Part shown: positions 15,295 to 23,411 of the stretch, piece after piece
How positions within the stretch are numbered: position 1 is the first letter of the stretch
Layout: each line of letters opens with the position of its first letter
Assembly: GCF_013376475.1 (NCBI RefSeq)
Contig: NZ_CP045508.1
Location: forward strand, 1,361,501 to 1,425,500
Direction: 5' to 3'
Length of the DNA: 64,000 nt
Source of the DNA: Desulfolutivibrio sulfoxidireducens
Lineage (GTDB): Bacteria; Desulfobacterota; Desulfovibrionia; Desulfovibrionales; Desulfovibrionaceae
Program-made: the position numbers and the translations under genes
The notes under the pieces: model-generated
Told to the model about the DNA's origin: nothing
What the model saw: only the letters and a program-made list of their open reading frames with translations
The model's database searches: none

Positions 15295-16353
15295 ATGCCC
15301 CTTCACCGCTACATCCTGCGTCCCAGGGGACCATTCGCAACGCCCGCGCGTAGCGACACCCTGCACGGGCATCTGGTCTGCGCCGCCGCCGAACTGGACG
15401 GATCGGACGCGGCCACGGCCCTGGTGGACCGCTTCGCCTCGGACGATCCACCCTTCGTGTGCTCGTCCGTCTTCCCGGCGGACCTGCTGCCCATGCCCTG
15501 CCTGCCGCCCATCCCGCGCCGCGTCTTCCGCGAACGCTATGCCGCCCCGGATGGCCCGTTTGCGGGCGATCTGTTTCTGGCGCTTTCGGTTTACAAGAAA
15601 TTCCGCAAGCGCCGGTTCCTTCCCGTGGCGATCTGGGAGGAGCTTGCGGACCGCATGAGCCCCGACAGTCTCTTCGAGCGCTGGATGCGGGAGTGCCGGA
15701 ATTCCATGCCGGCCGCTTCCGGGAGCAATGACCAGGGACACCGCGCGCGGAGGCTGCTTGAGTGCACTGCCTTCGATCCCCCCATGGACTCCCGGCATCG
15801 CAAATGGTCCGCCGCCCACCTCGAGACCCACAACGCCATCGACCGGGCCACCGGGGCCGTGCTCCAGGAAGGCGGAATGTATCTCGCTGAATCCACCTTT
15901 TACCGCCACGACGCGGCCCTGCACCTCTATGTCCGCACGGACGACATCGCCGCCTTCGACCGCCTGCTCGGGCACATCGAGACCTGCGGCTTCGGTCGCG
16001 ACCGCGGCACGGGCAAGGGCCATTTCACCCGCGAGCGCGACGCGGCCTTCGATCCCGCGTCCCTGGAAGGCCGCGCCGGCGGCCACATGATGAGCCTGTC
16101 CGTGCTTTCGGCCTCGGACCTGTCCGCCATGCGCGGCTGGTACGGGGTTTTTTCCAAGCACGGCAGGGTCTGGAACGGATTCGGGGAGAAAAATCCCTTC
16201 AAGAAGCCGTTTCTGGCCGTGGCCGAGGGCGGGGTGTTCGAGAGCCTGCCTGCCGGCGGATACGTCCTGCGTGGCCTGCATCCCGATCCCAAGGTGACGC
16301 AAATCCTCTGGCCGCTGACCATCCCGCTTGCGGTCCGCACCACGGAGGCCTGA
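15295..16353 (+). CDS. csm4: Csm4, crRNA 5'-handle binding subunit
   Basis: A 352-residue Cas5-type RAMP. Features include the N-terminal HRYILRPRGPFATPARSDTLHGHL (split here as HRYILRPRGPF and TPARSDTLHGHL), YLAESTFYRH in the middle, and the glycine-rich loop CGFGRDRGTGKGHF at about 230. Csm4 caps the complex, holds the 5' handle of the crRNA and contacts Csm1. It begins 9 bp after csm3 and ends 1 bp before csm5, consistent with one transcript. Confidence 0.9.
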   Translation: MPLHRYILRPRGPFATPARSDTLHGHLVCAAAELDGSDAATALVDRFASDDPPFVCSSVFPADLLPMPCLPPIPRRVFRERYAAPDGPFAGDLFLALSVYKKFRKRRFLPVAIWEELADRMSPDSLFERWMRECRNSMPAASGSNDQGHRARRLLECTAFDPPMDSRHRKWSAAHLETHNAIDRATGAVLQEGGMYLAESTFYRHDAALHLYVRTDDIAAFDRLLGHIETCGFGRDRGTGKGHFTRERDAAFDPASLEGRAGGHMMSLSVLSASDLSAMRGWYGVFSKHGRVWNGFGEKNPFKKPFLAVAEGGVFESLPAGGYVLRGLHPDPKVTQILWPLTIPLAVRTTEA

Positions 16354-16354
16354 C

Positions 16355-17905
16355 ATGACCAGTCTTTCCGAGCAGGTGGCCTATCTGCGGCTTTCGCCCC
16401 TGACCCCCATCCATGTCGGCACGGGCGACACCCTCGATCCCCTGTCCTACGTCATGCGCGAGGATGACGGCGTCCCGCGCCTCTATCCCATCGACCTGCC
16501 GGCCTGGGTGGAGGCCCACGAGAATCCGGCCGAACTGGCGCGGTTTTTCGCCACAAAGGAGCTTCCCGAGATACGCCGACGCGTGGCCAAGGAACTCGAT
16601 CCCCTGATTTTCGGCGGCGCGCCGGCCACGGTCCATTCCAGGGAAATCTACGAAAAGTATGCGCACGAGCTTGGCGCGAAGGACAGCCGCAACCAGTTGC
16701 TCATCGACCCGGCCATCGCCAACGGCCGGACCGGCGCGCTCATCGTCCCGGGGTCGTCCATCAAGGGGGCCATCCGCACCGCCGTTATCGACTGGATCGA
16801 CCGGGAGTGGGGCATGGATCTGAAGGCCGCCAGCGACAGCGAGAAGAATGGACAACGGGGCGCGTATAACAAAAAGCTCGAGGAATTCCTGGGGAAGATT
16901 TCCGTCAACGCCTTCAAGAACCTCAAGGTCGGGGATTTCCAGGCCCCGCTCGGCGATTCCCTCTTCGTCACGGCGAACGAGGTCCGCATTCGGCCCAAAG
17001 ACAAGCCGCCCACCCCCAAGCATGATTGCCAGGTGACCCTGAGTCTGGCCATGACCGGAAAGACGTATGCCCTGTACGGCAAGGTGATGCTCGGCAGCCA
17101 CGACGCGCGCGGACGCGACGCGGCCTTGACCGTGGCACACGACTCGCGTCGGCAGTCCTGGTCCCTGGTCGAACTCATGGCCCTGTGCCGGTCGTTTTAT
17201 GAATGGCGGTACAATCAGGAGAAGCAGAACTTCTATTCCAAGCCGCACCTGTCCGCCACGGCCAAGGCCCTGGCCCCTGTGGACGCGGCCATCGCCGAAA
17301 TGGCCTCGGACGGGATGCTTGTGCGCATCGGGCACTATTCCCATGTGGAATGCATGACCGTAACCGGGAACAAACCCCAGACCAGGAAGGCGAAAGACGG
17401 GGGTATCATTCCCTTTGGCGTCACCCGCACCCTTGCCGACCATACCTATCCCTTCGGCTGGGCCGTGCTGCGGCAATGTTCCGAAGAGGAATACCGCGCG
17501 GCCGAGGCGAGGCGCGAGGCCCATGACGCGGCGTTTCTGCGTGAACGCCAGAACAAACGTCAGATTATCCTGGACCAGAAGGCCGAGGAGGAGCGTACGC
17601 GCGGGGAAGAGCAGGCGCGCGAGGAGGAAGAGCGTCTCGCCAGGGAGGCGGAGCGCGCGGCCCTGGAGGCCATGACGCCGCTTGAGCGGCTGGTGCATCT
17701 GGTCGAGAGCGACAAGGCGCATGAGAACCAGGCTGTGGACCTGTTCGGTATGTTGCAGGAGATGGAGGCCGATATGCGGGTTCGGGCGGCGGCCGCGCTC
17801 AAGGCGTATTGGGTCCGTGGCGACAAGAAGTGGATCAAAAAGGAATGCTCGAAAAAGCAGTGGGAAAAGGTCGTCGAGGTCAAGCGGATATTGGGGGAAT
17901 CGTGA
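16355..17905 (+). CDS. csm5: Csm5, RAMP subunit with long C-terminal coiled-coil extension
   Basis: A 516-residue protein. LRLSPLTPIHVGTGDTLDP and ALIVPGSSIKGAIRTAVID are Csm5 hallmarks. Csm5 sits at the 3' end of the crRNA and recruits maturation nucleases in studied systems. Residues from about 375 onward form a highly charged Arg/Glu heptad-like helix (EEERTRGEEQAREEEERLA) followed by a small helical domain, longer than the usual Csm5 of about 350-400 residues. ATG 16355 lies 1 bp after the csm4 stop; a longer frame from 16328 would overlap csm4. Confidence 0.9.
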   Translation: MTSLSEQVAYLRLSPLTPIHVGTGDTLDPLSYVMREDDGVPRLYPIDLPAWVEAHENPAELARFFATKELPEIRRRVAKELDPLIFGGAPATVHSREIYEKYAHELGAKDSRNQLLIDPAIANGRTGALIVPGSSIKGAIRTAVIDWIDREWGMDLKAASDSEKNGQRGAYNKKLEEFLGKISVNAFKNLKVGDFQAPLGDSLFVTANEVRIRPKDKPPTPKHDCQVTLSLAMTGKTYALYGKVMLGSHDARGRDAALTVAHDSRRQSWSLVELMALCRSFYEWRYNQEKQNFYSKPHLSATAKALAPVDAAIAEMASDGMLVRIGHYSHVECMTVTGNKPQTRKAKDGGIIPFGVTRTLADHTYPFGWAVLRQCSEEEYRAAEARREAHDAAFLRERQNKRQIILDQKAEEERTRGEEQAREEEERLAREAERAALEAMTPLERLVHLVESDKAHENQAVDLFGMLQEMEADMRVRAAAALKAYWVRGDKKWIKKECSKKQWEKVVEVKRILGES

Positions 17906-18136
17906 GGGACGCCGCGAACCTCGGAGGCGATGGGCATGAAAAGTGATAACCATCTGGGAATGTGGAATATTTCAGGAAATGCCGTTTTGAGGTTCGCGGC
18001 GGGGTGGAAACCGTGCAAAAACAAGGGAATGGCGTTGTCTTTCCGGCGGGCGTATGGAACAGTCCGGGATAGGGGGCGGGAGGTTCGCGGAATTGGCCGC
18101 CAGAAACCAGATGCCGCAACGGCCCCCAGGAGGTGG
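17906..18136 (+). promoter_or_regulatory. Probable CRISPR leader region
   Basis: A 231-bp non-coding stretch between the csm5 stop and the first repeat. Repeats here are perfect while those at the far end (about 20.9-21.0 kb) are degenerate, so this side should be the leader and the array should be read rightward, in line with csm genes. It holds AAATGCC, a moderately AT-rich patch at 17935-17985, and no clear promoter I can defend. A 72-codon ORF here is not convincing. Confidence 0.5.
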
Positions 18137-21003
18137 GATAGAAAGTGACCTGATTGCAGAAGGGATTATGACCTGTCCCTACCCGCATGATTTAGAATAA
18201 CCCTAGACGTTTTTATAGAAAGTGACCTGATTGCAGAAGGGATTATGACTAGGTATCCTTCCCGCCCAAAATTTCAAAGAAAGTGCCTTTGATAGAAAGT
18301 GACCTGATTGCAGAAGGGATTATGACCTTCGGAAGTCCCTGCAAAAAAGCCTCAAACCCTGCATGATAGAAAGTGACCTGATTGCAGAAGGGATTATGAC
18401 GCTTGTCACAAGGGATTTTTTTCCGATTCGAACGGGGCCGCGATAGAAAGTGACCTGATTGCAGAAGGGATTATGACCTTGCTTGTCTTTTTTCAATAGT
18501 TTTTGGCATAATGCCAGGATAGAAAGTGACCTGATTGCAGAAGGGATTATGACGCAGCCACCGCGTGTCGTATTCTGCGGGCGAGTTGTCGGATAGAAAG
18601 TGACCTGATTGCAGAAGGGATTATGACACGAGTTTTGCTTATGCGACTTGCGCGGGCCTGTAACGTGATAGAAAGTGACCTGATTGCAGAAGGGATTATG
18701 ACTGCTGATTTCCCAAAGACGTATGGCATACGCCGTAAGTTCATGATAGAAAGTGACCTGATTGCAGAAGGGATTATGACATGTTTCCTTTTGTTCCGGT
18801 GTTGCGCCTCGGAACTTTGAGGATAGAAAGTGACCTGATTGCAGAAGGGATTATGACTCAGCTCGTTGGCCTTTTCCTGGGTGGTCACCTTCGTCAATAG
18901 AAAGTGACCTGATTGCAGAAGGGATTATGACTTTTTGTTAGGGTTCTCCCAATAGCCGTAACGGCCTGTCAATAGAAAGTGACCTGATTGCAGAAGGGAT
19001 TATGACCGGAACACCTGCCCGTACTGGGTGGACTGGCCCAGGAATAGAAAGTGACCTGATTGCAGAAGGGATTATGACCTCGTCCGTGCCGCCCTGTTCG
19101 TACAGGGCGGCACAATCAAATAGAAAGTGACCTGATTGCAGAAGGGATTATGACGGTTTTCACCAGGCCGCATCGTCTGCACGACGGAAAGAAATAGAAA
19201 GTGACCTGATTGCAGAAGGGATTATGACGTCGTAATTGGCCTGCCAATGGGCGCGGCGGCCGTAATAGAAAGTGACCTGATTGCAGAAGGGATTATGACG
19301 GATAACCATTGTCCCGACTTGTGCATGAGAATGGTAATAGAAAGTGACCTGATTGCAGAAGGGATTATGACGTCCACGCGGTCCATCCATCGTTTTACCA
19401 TGTAGCTAAATAGAAAGTGACCTGATTGCAGAAGGGATTATGACTCATCGATCAGGTCGTGGATTGGGGCGTATGGGATATCAATAGAAAGTGACCTGAT
19501 TGCAGAAGGGATTATGACAACCGGGGGCGCACTCTGACGTGTTTGGCCTGCCCGAAATAGAAAGTGACCTGATTGCAGAAGGGATTATGACTCGCGGTCG
19601 TCGGTGCGGTGTCTCGAGGTGTGCAGGGAATAGAAAGTGACCTGATTGCAGAAGGGATTATGACCTTGGGTAATATGCGTCGATTTCGCTTTCCCTGCCC
19701 GGATAGAAAGTGACCTGATTGCAGAAGGGATTATGACTTAAGTTCACGCCTTGGGTAATATGCGTCTATTTCGGATAGAAAGTGACCTGATTGCAGAAGG
19801 GATTATGACCCACTACCCCCAGCCAAATTAGCTAGCTGGGCTGCAATTTCCGATAGAAAGTGACCTGATTGCAGAAGGGATTATGACGGCGTTTCCTTCC
19901 TTTTTGTTATAATGGGTAACAACATAGATAGAAAGTGACCTGATTGCAGAAGGGATTATGACGCCTCTTTCAACTCTTCGATGCTGTTGTCATTGAGGCA
20001 GGATAGAAAGTGACCTGATTGCAGAAGGGATTATGACGAGGGACACAAATAACCCTCTTAACATCTTCATTTGGATAGAAAGTGACCTGATTGCAGAAGG
20101 GATTATGACACACCGCGCTGCCTACGATATGATCGCCGCAGGTGGACAGATAGAAAGTGACCTGATTGCAGAAGGGATTATGACCCGGCCCGTCGCAGGT
20201 GTTGGACGCCCAGGTCACGGCAGGATAGAAAGTGACCTGATTGCAGAAGGGATTATGACCCACAGCACGGTCGACGCGTTCGGCGTTGGTGTGTTCGGGG
20301 GATAGAAAGTGACCTGATTGCAGAAGGGATTATGACCTTCGCAAACGACCGCTGTTGTCGCGTTGATACCGCGATGATAGAAAGTGACCTGATTGCAGAA
20401 GGGATTATGACACGTGACAAACCGAAGGTTCTTGTAAACACTCGACTCGAATAGAAAGTGACCTGATTGCAGAAGGGATTATGACCTTCCCAAGATATAG
20501 AACATCATTTTCGTCTCGTGAGATGGATAGAAAGTGACCTGATTGCAGAAGGGATTATGACTCAATGGACAACATTTGATACCGTCTTTTCATGTTCGAT
20601 AGAAAGTGACCTGATTGCAGAAGGGATTATGACGCGAATCGCCTCCGGGGTGACGCCGAGACGCGCGGCGGCCGATAGAAAGTGACCTGATTGCAGAAGG
20701 GATTATGACTTGAAAAGGGGTTTGATTGTTAAAACGTGACCCTTGATAGAAAGTGACCTGATTGCAGAAGGGATTATGACGCTTTGATGATGATCGAGAC
20801 GGTGGTAGCGTCCATGTATAGAAAGTGACCTGATTGCAGAAGGGATTATGACCAGGCCATGCGCGCCGCGTAGCAATGGTCGCAACCAGGATAGAAAGTG
20901 ACCTGATTGCAGAAGGGATTATGCCACGTCCACGTCCGGCGGCGGGATTTCCGGTTCGCCGGGGCGGAATAGAAAGTGACCTGATTGCAGAAGGTTTACG
21001 ACA
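18137..21003 (+). CRISPR. CRISPR array: 39 repeats, 38 spacers, type III-A
   Basis: The repeat is 36 nt: a variable first base (G or A, rarely T), then ATAGAAAGTGACCTGATTGC and AGAAGGGATTATGAC. Spacers are 36-43 nt, usual for type III. Repeats 1-37 are identical after the first base; repeat 38 (20891) ends ATGCCA and repeat 39 (20969) ends GGTTTACGACA, the expected decay at the leader-distal end. The 3' end GGGATTATGAC corresponds to the common GGGATTGAAAC type, giving a predicted 8-nt handle AUUAUGAC. Two neighbouring spacers (19666, 19738) share an overlapping protospacer sequence and one (19079-19119) is a perfect hairpin. Reverse-strand ORFs through the array are artefacts of the repeat period. 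Confidence 0.97.
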
Positions 21004-21381
21004 CTGCCTGTACAGAGATAGTATTCACCTGACACCGCCATCCCCGGCGGGGTAGCGATTAGGCTGTTTCCATATCCGCATCTTCTCCCGCCTTCCCTGA
21101 CCCAATCGAAGGGACAGCCCTGGACCCGGCAACGTTGCTACCCTTGCTTAATGCTCTCGCCACTGGCATCAGCGATCAAACAAACTGATTTTTTTGTCGT
21201 CGTTCACCAAAAGGGCTCTTCCGAGTTAAGAGCATGGGTGTCCGTGCATGAGTGGAAAAGAAATCCTTGAGTCCGACGGTCACTTTTCCAATCTAATCCG
21301 CGACGTAAAATACGGATACGGAATATGCTGTGGATTGACTGCGCAAGCCAACGTTTAGCAAACACCGTGGAGGACATCATC
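21004..21381. other. Gap after the array: 66-nt repeat copy and possible promoter
   Basis: No supportable gene. It contains the 66-nt sequence at 21105-21170 that recurs at 22991-23056. GGAGG at 21369-21373 serves the next gene. Confidence 0.5.
21105..21170. repeat. 66-nt imperfect direct repeat, copy 1 (left of the glycine-zipper cassette)
   Basis: Shares ATCGAAGGGAC, then GGACCCGGCAACGTTGC, and a final CTGGCATC at identical spacing with 22991-23056, about 70 percent identical overall without gaps. It includes the half-palindrome GGCAACGTTGC. Confidence 0.65.
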
Positions 21382-22431
21382 ATGGCCATGTTAAAGGATG
21401 CTTCAACCAAGGATTTCGGACAAACTGAAGTCGGAAAGTCTCGTGAGCTGTACCTGGACACCGTAGCTCAGGAGGCGCTTGAGCGGAGTGGAAAGTGCCC
21501 TCATCTCAAAGGTACGGTTCTCGAGATATTGTATCGCGACAAGCTCAACATGGACATAGGGAACAGGCTTGCTGGAAACACGACTCGTTTGACCAAAAAT
21601 ACCAAGTCTATCGGCCCGGACCTCGTAACTCTTAATGATGGCAAGGTAGTGGGCAGGTACCAACTCAAGGATAGCACCAGTTCCGGAGGCATAAGCCAGC
21701 TCGGCAAGCGACTCAAAAACGGTCAGTACCGGATGGATACCCTGGCTGGCACAGTCGAAACCAAGGCCAAGTACGATTCGGTTAATCCGTCAACCAAGCT
21801 TATGCAGTCAACCGGGATATCCAGCGAGACGACGGCCAGGGTGGCCGACAATGCCGGGGTCAATGCGCCGGGAAACAGCTTGGCGGCAAACTTACGCGAT
21901 GCCGGACGGCAGACCGTCAATGCCGTTGGCATCGCAACGGCCGCCACCGCCATAATAGTGGCAGCCCAATCCGCCTATGCCTGGCGGAAGGGCTCGATCA
22001 CGGGGGCCGATGCGTTGAAAAACGTAGCTACGACTACGGCCAGGAGTTCTGCTACCACAGGCGTCCAGAATGGAACCGCCTTGGCACTGAAGGAGGGAGG
22101 AAAAATGATCGCAAAGAAGACTGGCTCAGAGTCCTTACGACGAGTTGTCGGCTCCGCATCCGGGACCGCCGTCGTGTTTAGTCTCGCGGAGCAAGCCGTG
22201 AACACGGTCCAACTGGTCCGTGGCAAAATCAACAAGGCAGAGTATGGTTCCAAAACCCTGCAAAACGCCGGGGGGACCGGCGGCGCTTTGGCCGGCATGA
22301 AGTGCGGCGCAATAATCGGGACCGCTATTGCGCCCGGCGTGGGGACCGCAATCGGCAGCGGCGTTGGGGCGCTTGTTGGCGGATTAGGAGGACGGTTCGG
22401 GGTGAAGAAGCTGTTGAAGCGTTTTTGCTGA
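21382..22431 (+). CDS. Unknown protein with possible PD-(D/E)xK-like domain and glycine-zipper membrane segment
   Basis: A 349-residue protein. ATG 21382 follows GGAGG by 8 bp; an upstream in-frame ATG at 21325 lacks such a site. Residues about 45-115 contain KGTVLEILYRDKLN, SIGPDLVTLNDGKVVGRYQL and the following KDS; the E...D...QxK order resembles a degraded PD-(D/E)xK nuclease core. Residues about 175-200 form a hydrophobic helix (VGIATAATAIIVAA), and the C-terminus is a strong glycine-zipper hairpin (GAIIGTAIAPGVGTAIGSGV) ending in basic residues and Cys. It sits between the array and cas1, followed by a small partner gene. Membrane-associated effector or immunity gene is a hypothesis only. 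Confidence 0.6.
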   Translation: MAMLKDASTKDFGQTEVGKSRELYLDTVAQEALERSGKCPHLKGTVLEILYRDKLNMDIGNRLAGNTTRLTKNTKSIGPDLVTLNDGKVVGRYQLKDSTSSGGISQLGKRLKNGQYRMDTLAGTVETKAKYDSVNPSTKLMQSTGISSETTARVADNAGVNAPGNSLAANLRDAGRQTVNAVGIATAATAIIVAAQSAYAWRKGSITGADALKNVATTTARSSATTGVQNGTALALKEGGKMIAKKTGSESLRRVVGSASGTAVVFSLAEQAVNTVQLVRGKINKAEYGSKTLQNAGGTGGALAGMKCGAIIGTAIAPGVGTAIGSGVGALVGGLGGRFGVKKLLKRFC

Positions 22432-22640
22432 ACCCTTTGGCGGGCCGTGATGAAATCCCCAACTGTTTGGATTGGCACGGTTCTTAGCAACATAAAATAC
22501 GAAAGACGAATGATTGACGGCACCATCGATACTCAGAGCGCAAAGAATGGCCGTTACAAAAAACAAAGTGGCGCAAAAATGTCTGCTGGTGTTCGAAAAC
22601 GTTGTCTTATTCGGTCGGCTTATCAGAAGAGGAAATAGCC

Positions 22641-22883
22641 ATGTCCAGAACATTTTATGTTGAGACACGGAAGTCTATCCATGATATTCAAGCCAGGGTA
22701 CGTTCCCTGGCCGAAGTGCATGGTGGCTTGGTTTCGACTCATGGGATGGGAGGGAGCTTTACCTGCAAAGGTTTCGAGGGGACCTACGCTATCGAGGACG
22801 GCCAAACTCGAGTGACGATCTCCGCCAAGCCCTTTTATCTATCCTGGTCGATCATCGAGACTAAACTGAAAACCATTCTCTGA
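22641..22883 (+). CDS. Small protein resembling polyhydroxyalkanoate-system (PHA_gran_rgn) proteins
   Basis: An 80-residue protein. The layout, an N-terminal helix (SIHDIQARVRSLAEVHGG), then strands GGSFTCKGFEGTYAIEDGQT and VTISAKPFYLSW, then an amphipathic C-terminal helix, resembles the small PHA_gran_rgn family, but identity cannot be judged by eye. ATG 22641 has AGAGGAAA upstream. It follows the glycine-zipper gene by 209 bp and is probably its partner; both are bracketed by the 66-nt repeat. No signal peptide. Family assignment is tentative. Confidence 0.5.
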   Translation: MSRTFYVETRKSIHDIQARVRSLAEVHGGLVSTHGMGGSFTCKGFEGTYAIEDGQTRVTISAKPFYLSWSIIETKLKTIL

Positions 22884-22990
22884 CCCATCAGATGGCTCGC
22901 CTTTGAATGCGCTCAAGTCCATCTTTTTTTTACTGATCGTCAAGTGTACGCGACACCCATTGGCCGGCAAGTCCACATGGGCATGACCTG

Positions 22991-23056
22991 ATCGAAGGGA
23001 CCTTCCGGGACCCGGCAACGTTGCCGGCCTTGCCGCGCCGCCATCCCCCTGGCATC
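22991..23056. repeat. 66-nt imperfect direct repeat, copy 2 (upstream of the adaptation operon)
   Basis: Matches 21105-21170. Contains the perfect 16-bp palindrome CCGGCAACGTTGCCGG at 23012-23027, 108 bp before the secreted-protein/cas1 operon. Confidence 0.65.
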
Positions 23057-23135
23057 CCATCCGCATGGGCGGCCAGTCCCGGATTCGCGTCATCAGCCCC
23101 AACTGCCCGGTCCCGCCCAGCCCGGAGGTCACGCC

Positions 23136-23411
23136 ATGCGCCACGCCCTTATCCTCGTCCCCGCACTCCTCGCCTGCCTGGCCGCCACGCCCCCCGCCGA
23201 CGCCGGCGAGACCCGCCCGGACCGCGAGCCGTCCGACTCCTACCGCCTCTACGACGCCAAGGGCCGCTACCAGGGCCGCGTCCACGACGGCCGCATCTTC
23301 GACGCATCGGGCCGCTTCGTCGGCAGAATCCGCCACGGCCGGATCTACGACGCCAAAGGCGGCTACCAGGGCCGCATCGATCCCCAGCCCCGGGTGGAGG
23401 ACCAAAGATGA
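23136..23411 (+). CDS. Predicted exported small repeat protein, translationally coupled to cas1
   Basis: A 91-residue protein. A clear Sec signal peptide (MRHALILVPALLACLAATPP, probable cut after ADA) is followed by three short repeats: YDAKGRYQGRV, FDASGRFVGRI and YDAKGGYQGRI, joined by HDGRI/RHGRI links. The repeats look like small beta units. The stop overlaps the cas1 start (ATGA), so ribosomes should pass directly to cas1. An exported protein has no known role in spacer acquisition; it may simply have supplied the promoter. GGAGG lies about 9 bp before its ATG. Confidence 0.7.
   Translation: MRHALILVPALLACLAATPPADAGETRPDREPSDSYRLYDAKGRYQGRVHDGRIFDASGRFVGRIRHGRIYDAKGGYQGRIDPQPRVEDQR

Noticed and set aside
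17930-18148. A 72-codon ORF in the CRISPR leader running into the first repeat
   Set aside because: Ends inside the repeat, no domain, and a leader function explains the region better.
19889-19927. TATAAT inside a spacer as a promoter of the array
   Set aside because: It is part of an acquired spacer; no matching -35 element in the repeat, and its role in the source phage is more likely.
18547-20885. Several minus-strand ORFs in the array encoding repeated HNPFCNQVTFY or VIIPSAIRSLSI
   Set aside because: They are translations of the CRISPR repeat in different frames and have no start signals or non-repeat homology.
22447-22638. A 63-codon ORF between the glycine-zipper gene and its small partner
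   Set aside because: No ribosome site, low-complexity basic sequence and no family signal; possible but not supportable.
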